Origin: Haplosporangium gracile | Taxonomy: Eukaryota > Mortierellomycota > Mortierellomycetes > Mortierellales > Mortierellaceae | Assembly (NCBI GenBank): GCA_015499985.1 | Contig: JAAAUF010000359.1 | Location: 5,351-37,716, forward strand | DNA: 32,366 bases | Direction: 5' to 3' | Shown here: positions 30,598 through 32,366 of the stretch, piece by piece | How positions within the stretch are numbered: the first letter of the stretch is position 1 | Layout of the letters: every line of letters starts with the position of its first letter | Position numbers and translations under genes: made by a program | The notes under the pieces: generated by a model | Seen by the model: only the letters and a program-made list of their open reading frames with translations | The model's database searches: none | Told to the model about the DNA's origin: nothing

Positions 30598-32072
30598 CTA
30601 GACACTATTGCCTTGTTGCTTCAATTCCTTCAGTCTCTCCTTAGCAATAGCGTCTCCTCCGTTAGCAGCCTTCTTGTACCATTTCACCGCCTCCTCCCTG
30701 TTCAAAGAAACGCCCATACCGTACTCATACGTAAGACCGAGATTGAACTGAGCGTCCGTGTTGCCTTGGGCAGCAGCCTTGTGATACCAGTTCAGCGCTA
30801 GAGCATCGTCCTGGGGTACGCCTTGACCGTGCTGGTACATGACACCAGCACAAATCTGTGCTGTTGCGTGTCCTTGCTCGGCGGCTTTGAGATACCAATC
30901 CATAGCTTGAGAATGGTCCTGAGCTACGCCAAAACCTTGGTGGTACAGATATCCGATTTTGTACTGGGCGTCTGCATATCCTTGATTTGAAGCCCTGACG
31001 TACCATTTCATCGCCAGAGCGTAGTCTTGCTTCACATGCCAGCCATTTTGATGGAAATAACCAATACAGCATTGAGAGAGAGCAAAGCCTTGATTGGCTG
31101 CCTGACGGTAATAGTGCGTTGCAGTCTCATAGTTCTGAGGAAATCCCTGGCCGTGGTGATGCAAGTGGCCGATGAGGTGTTTAGCTCGTGCGAGTCCCTG
31201 GTTAGCTGCCTTGAGGTACCAGGCTTCCGCCGCTCTACGGTTTTGAGTGACACCTTGACCGTTGTGATACAACAGACCGATGTTGCACTGAGCCTCTGCA
31301 AATCCCTGATCAGCGACCTTCTTGTACTGGACCATGGCTGCCTTGTAGTCCTGACGAACTCCTCGACCATCTCTGTACATATCTCCGAGGGCGACCAGGG
31401 ATTTGTTATCTCCGAGTCTTGCGTTCATCATCGTCTTTGCAACATTCTTGGCAGCATCGGAGGCGGTCTCGCAGGGTGCACGAGGAGGTTCGGCACTCTG
31501 CGAGGTTGGGGGTGTGTTGTTGCTGACGGTGGATGGCGATTTGTCGCTTTTGACAGTTTCTGGGCTTTGTCCACTGGCAGCGAGGGTGCTGTCGTAGTTT
31601 GGGGGTGTGGTCTCGTCAACTTTACCACTGGGCAACGCATTTTGCAACGACTCCAGCGACAACTCCGCTTTGTCTCTGACGACGACGTCCAACGTGACGC
31701 CAGGAACTGCAGCGATACGGAGGGGATTCAGGCTATTCATTGACGAAAAAATAAGAATGTTAAACAACGCACTCACAAAATCAACACTACGCTCAGCCGG
31801 AAAAAAAGAAATAAATAACAGAAGCAAGCGTACATGTTAAAGCCAGAGTCCTTTAGAAATGACTGGATAAGGGTCCCCGACCGGACATGAAGGACGTCGT
31901 CAAAGGCAGCCGTGATGTCGTCCCAGAGGATAACGTCCTTGCCTGAGGCGGGGTCTGGGTGGACTGAGAGGTGGATGACCTCTGACGCAGTGGGAGACGA
32001 AGGGGTTTCGTTGTCGTTTTTGATGACGAGGCGAATGGCCTGCATCTGGGGAGGAGCTTCTATAGCGGTCAT
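30598..32072 (-). CDS. Sel1-repeat protein with N-terminal module, 7 repeats
   Basis: Exon 1 is 32072-31834, the intron is 31833-31733 (GTACGC...AATAG) and exon 2 is 31732-30598, giving 457 residues. The start MTAIEAPPQMQAIRLV aligns with the other family members. The module at residues 33-98 reads EVIHLSVHPDPASGKDV, LWDDI, AAFDDVLHVRSG, FLKDSGFN, then the split codon AT|C and LNPLRIAAVPGVTLDVVV. The linker is Ser/Pro/Thr-rich and ends in RAPCETASDAAKNVAKTMM, which groups it with the gene at 8411-10888. Seven Sel1 repeats follow from about residue 187, ending in a partial unit and a Lys/Glu-rich tail. All frames are intact. Head-to-tail with it lies the pseudogene at 29110-30476. A scaffold role is likely from the fold; the partner is unknown. 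Confidence 0.9.
31733..31833 (-). other. Intron in module of the 30598-32072 Sel1 gene
   Basis: This 101-base intron has donor GTACGC and acceptor GAATAG. It is phase 2 and splits an Ile codon (AT|C), as in the plus-strand gene at 8411. The Asn codon (AA|T) is split in the two left-arm minus-strand genes that have the module. Confidence 0.82.
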
Positions 32073-32297
32073 GGAGGGGAATCGTTGGAAGGCGAATGAC
32101 CAGGAGGAAAGCGGTGTGAGTTGAATGGCAAGTCGCGAGGAAAGAAGTGAGGAGAAGTAGAGAGTAGAGAATAAGCGGTGACGCTTTCCTTATCTCGCAA
32201 ACACAAAAAAGCAAAGCGAGCAAGTAGAAAATTGACCGTGCATGGCACAGCAATAACATTAGGGGATTTCAATCTTTGACATTTCACGGCGTATAAC

Positions 32298-32338
32298 CAA
32301 ATGCGCCATCAATCAAATGCGCCATCGAAATGCACCAG
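32298..32338. repeat. Short tandem direct repeat upstream of Sel1 gene
   Basis: CAAATGCGCCATC occurs at 32298-32310 and 32314-32326, followed by a diverged copy (GAAATGCACCAG). The group lies 226-266 bases upstream of the start codon at 32072. It could be a cluster of factor-binding sites or a simple slippage duplication. Confidence 0.75.
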
Positions 32339-32366
32339 CTACAGGGCAGGTGTGTAACGAAATACG

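Noticed and set aside
1..32366. tRNA, rRNA, CRISPR array or transposon
   Set aside because: No T-loop consensus, rRNA-like block, regularly spaced repeat array, transposase or terminal inverted repeat was found on either strand by eye.

Overview
The window looks like nuclear DNA of a filamentous fungus in the Mucoromycota, most likely the Mortierella group. This is inference: genes carry short introns (about 100-300 bases) with GTANNN donors and AG acceptors, leaders are CT- or CA-rich, intergenic DNA is full of poly-A/poly-T and microsatellites, and Sel1-repeat proteins are expanded, as I recall for Mortierellaceae. No bacterial, phage or CRISPR structure is present. All exon-intron models were built by hand; every one except the broken Sel1 gene at 2453-4937 closes to a whole number of codons.

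Left arm (1-10,888): a cluster of Sel1-repeat genes. Three lie on the minus strand (570-2009, 2453-4937, 5728-7342), with a small Sel1 relic between the second and third (5177-5583). A divergent gene lies on the plus strand (8411-10888). The gene at 2453-4937 carries an apparent one-base deletion. The genes at 2453-4937, 5728-7342, 8411-10888 and 30598-32072 share an N-terminal module of about 65 residues split by an intron at the same place and phase, followed by a variable linker and 4 to 13 Sel1 repeats. The gene at 570-2009 has only the repeats.

Middle (10,889-29,000): single-copy genes, all on the plus strand. They are an unrecognised protein with a possible mitochondrial presequence (13282-14295), a small Pro/Gln-rich protein with a BRI3/LITAF-like cysteine-rich tail (14838-15403), an SFP1/JAZF1-type zinc-finger regulator (22704-24673) and a NUP53/NUP35-type nucleoporin (26001-28917). 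A stretch of 7.3 kb with no supportable gene separates the second and third.

Right arm (29,110-32,072): a decayed Sel1 pseudogene (29110-30476) and an intact Sel1 gene (30598-32072), both on the minus strand. Linker sequence and the codon split by the intron divide the family into two clades: the three left minus-strand genes, and the 8411 gene with the two right-arm copies. The second clade therefore lies in inverted orientation on both sides of the conserved block. The Sel1 copies show birth-and-death evolution (intact, frameshifted, truncated and relic copies). Their role is unknown; Sel1 repeats generally act as protein-binding scaffolds.
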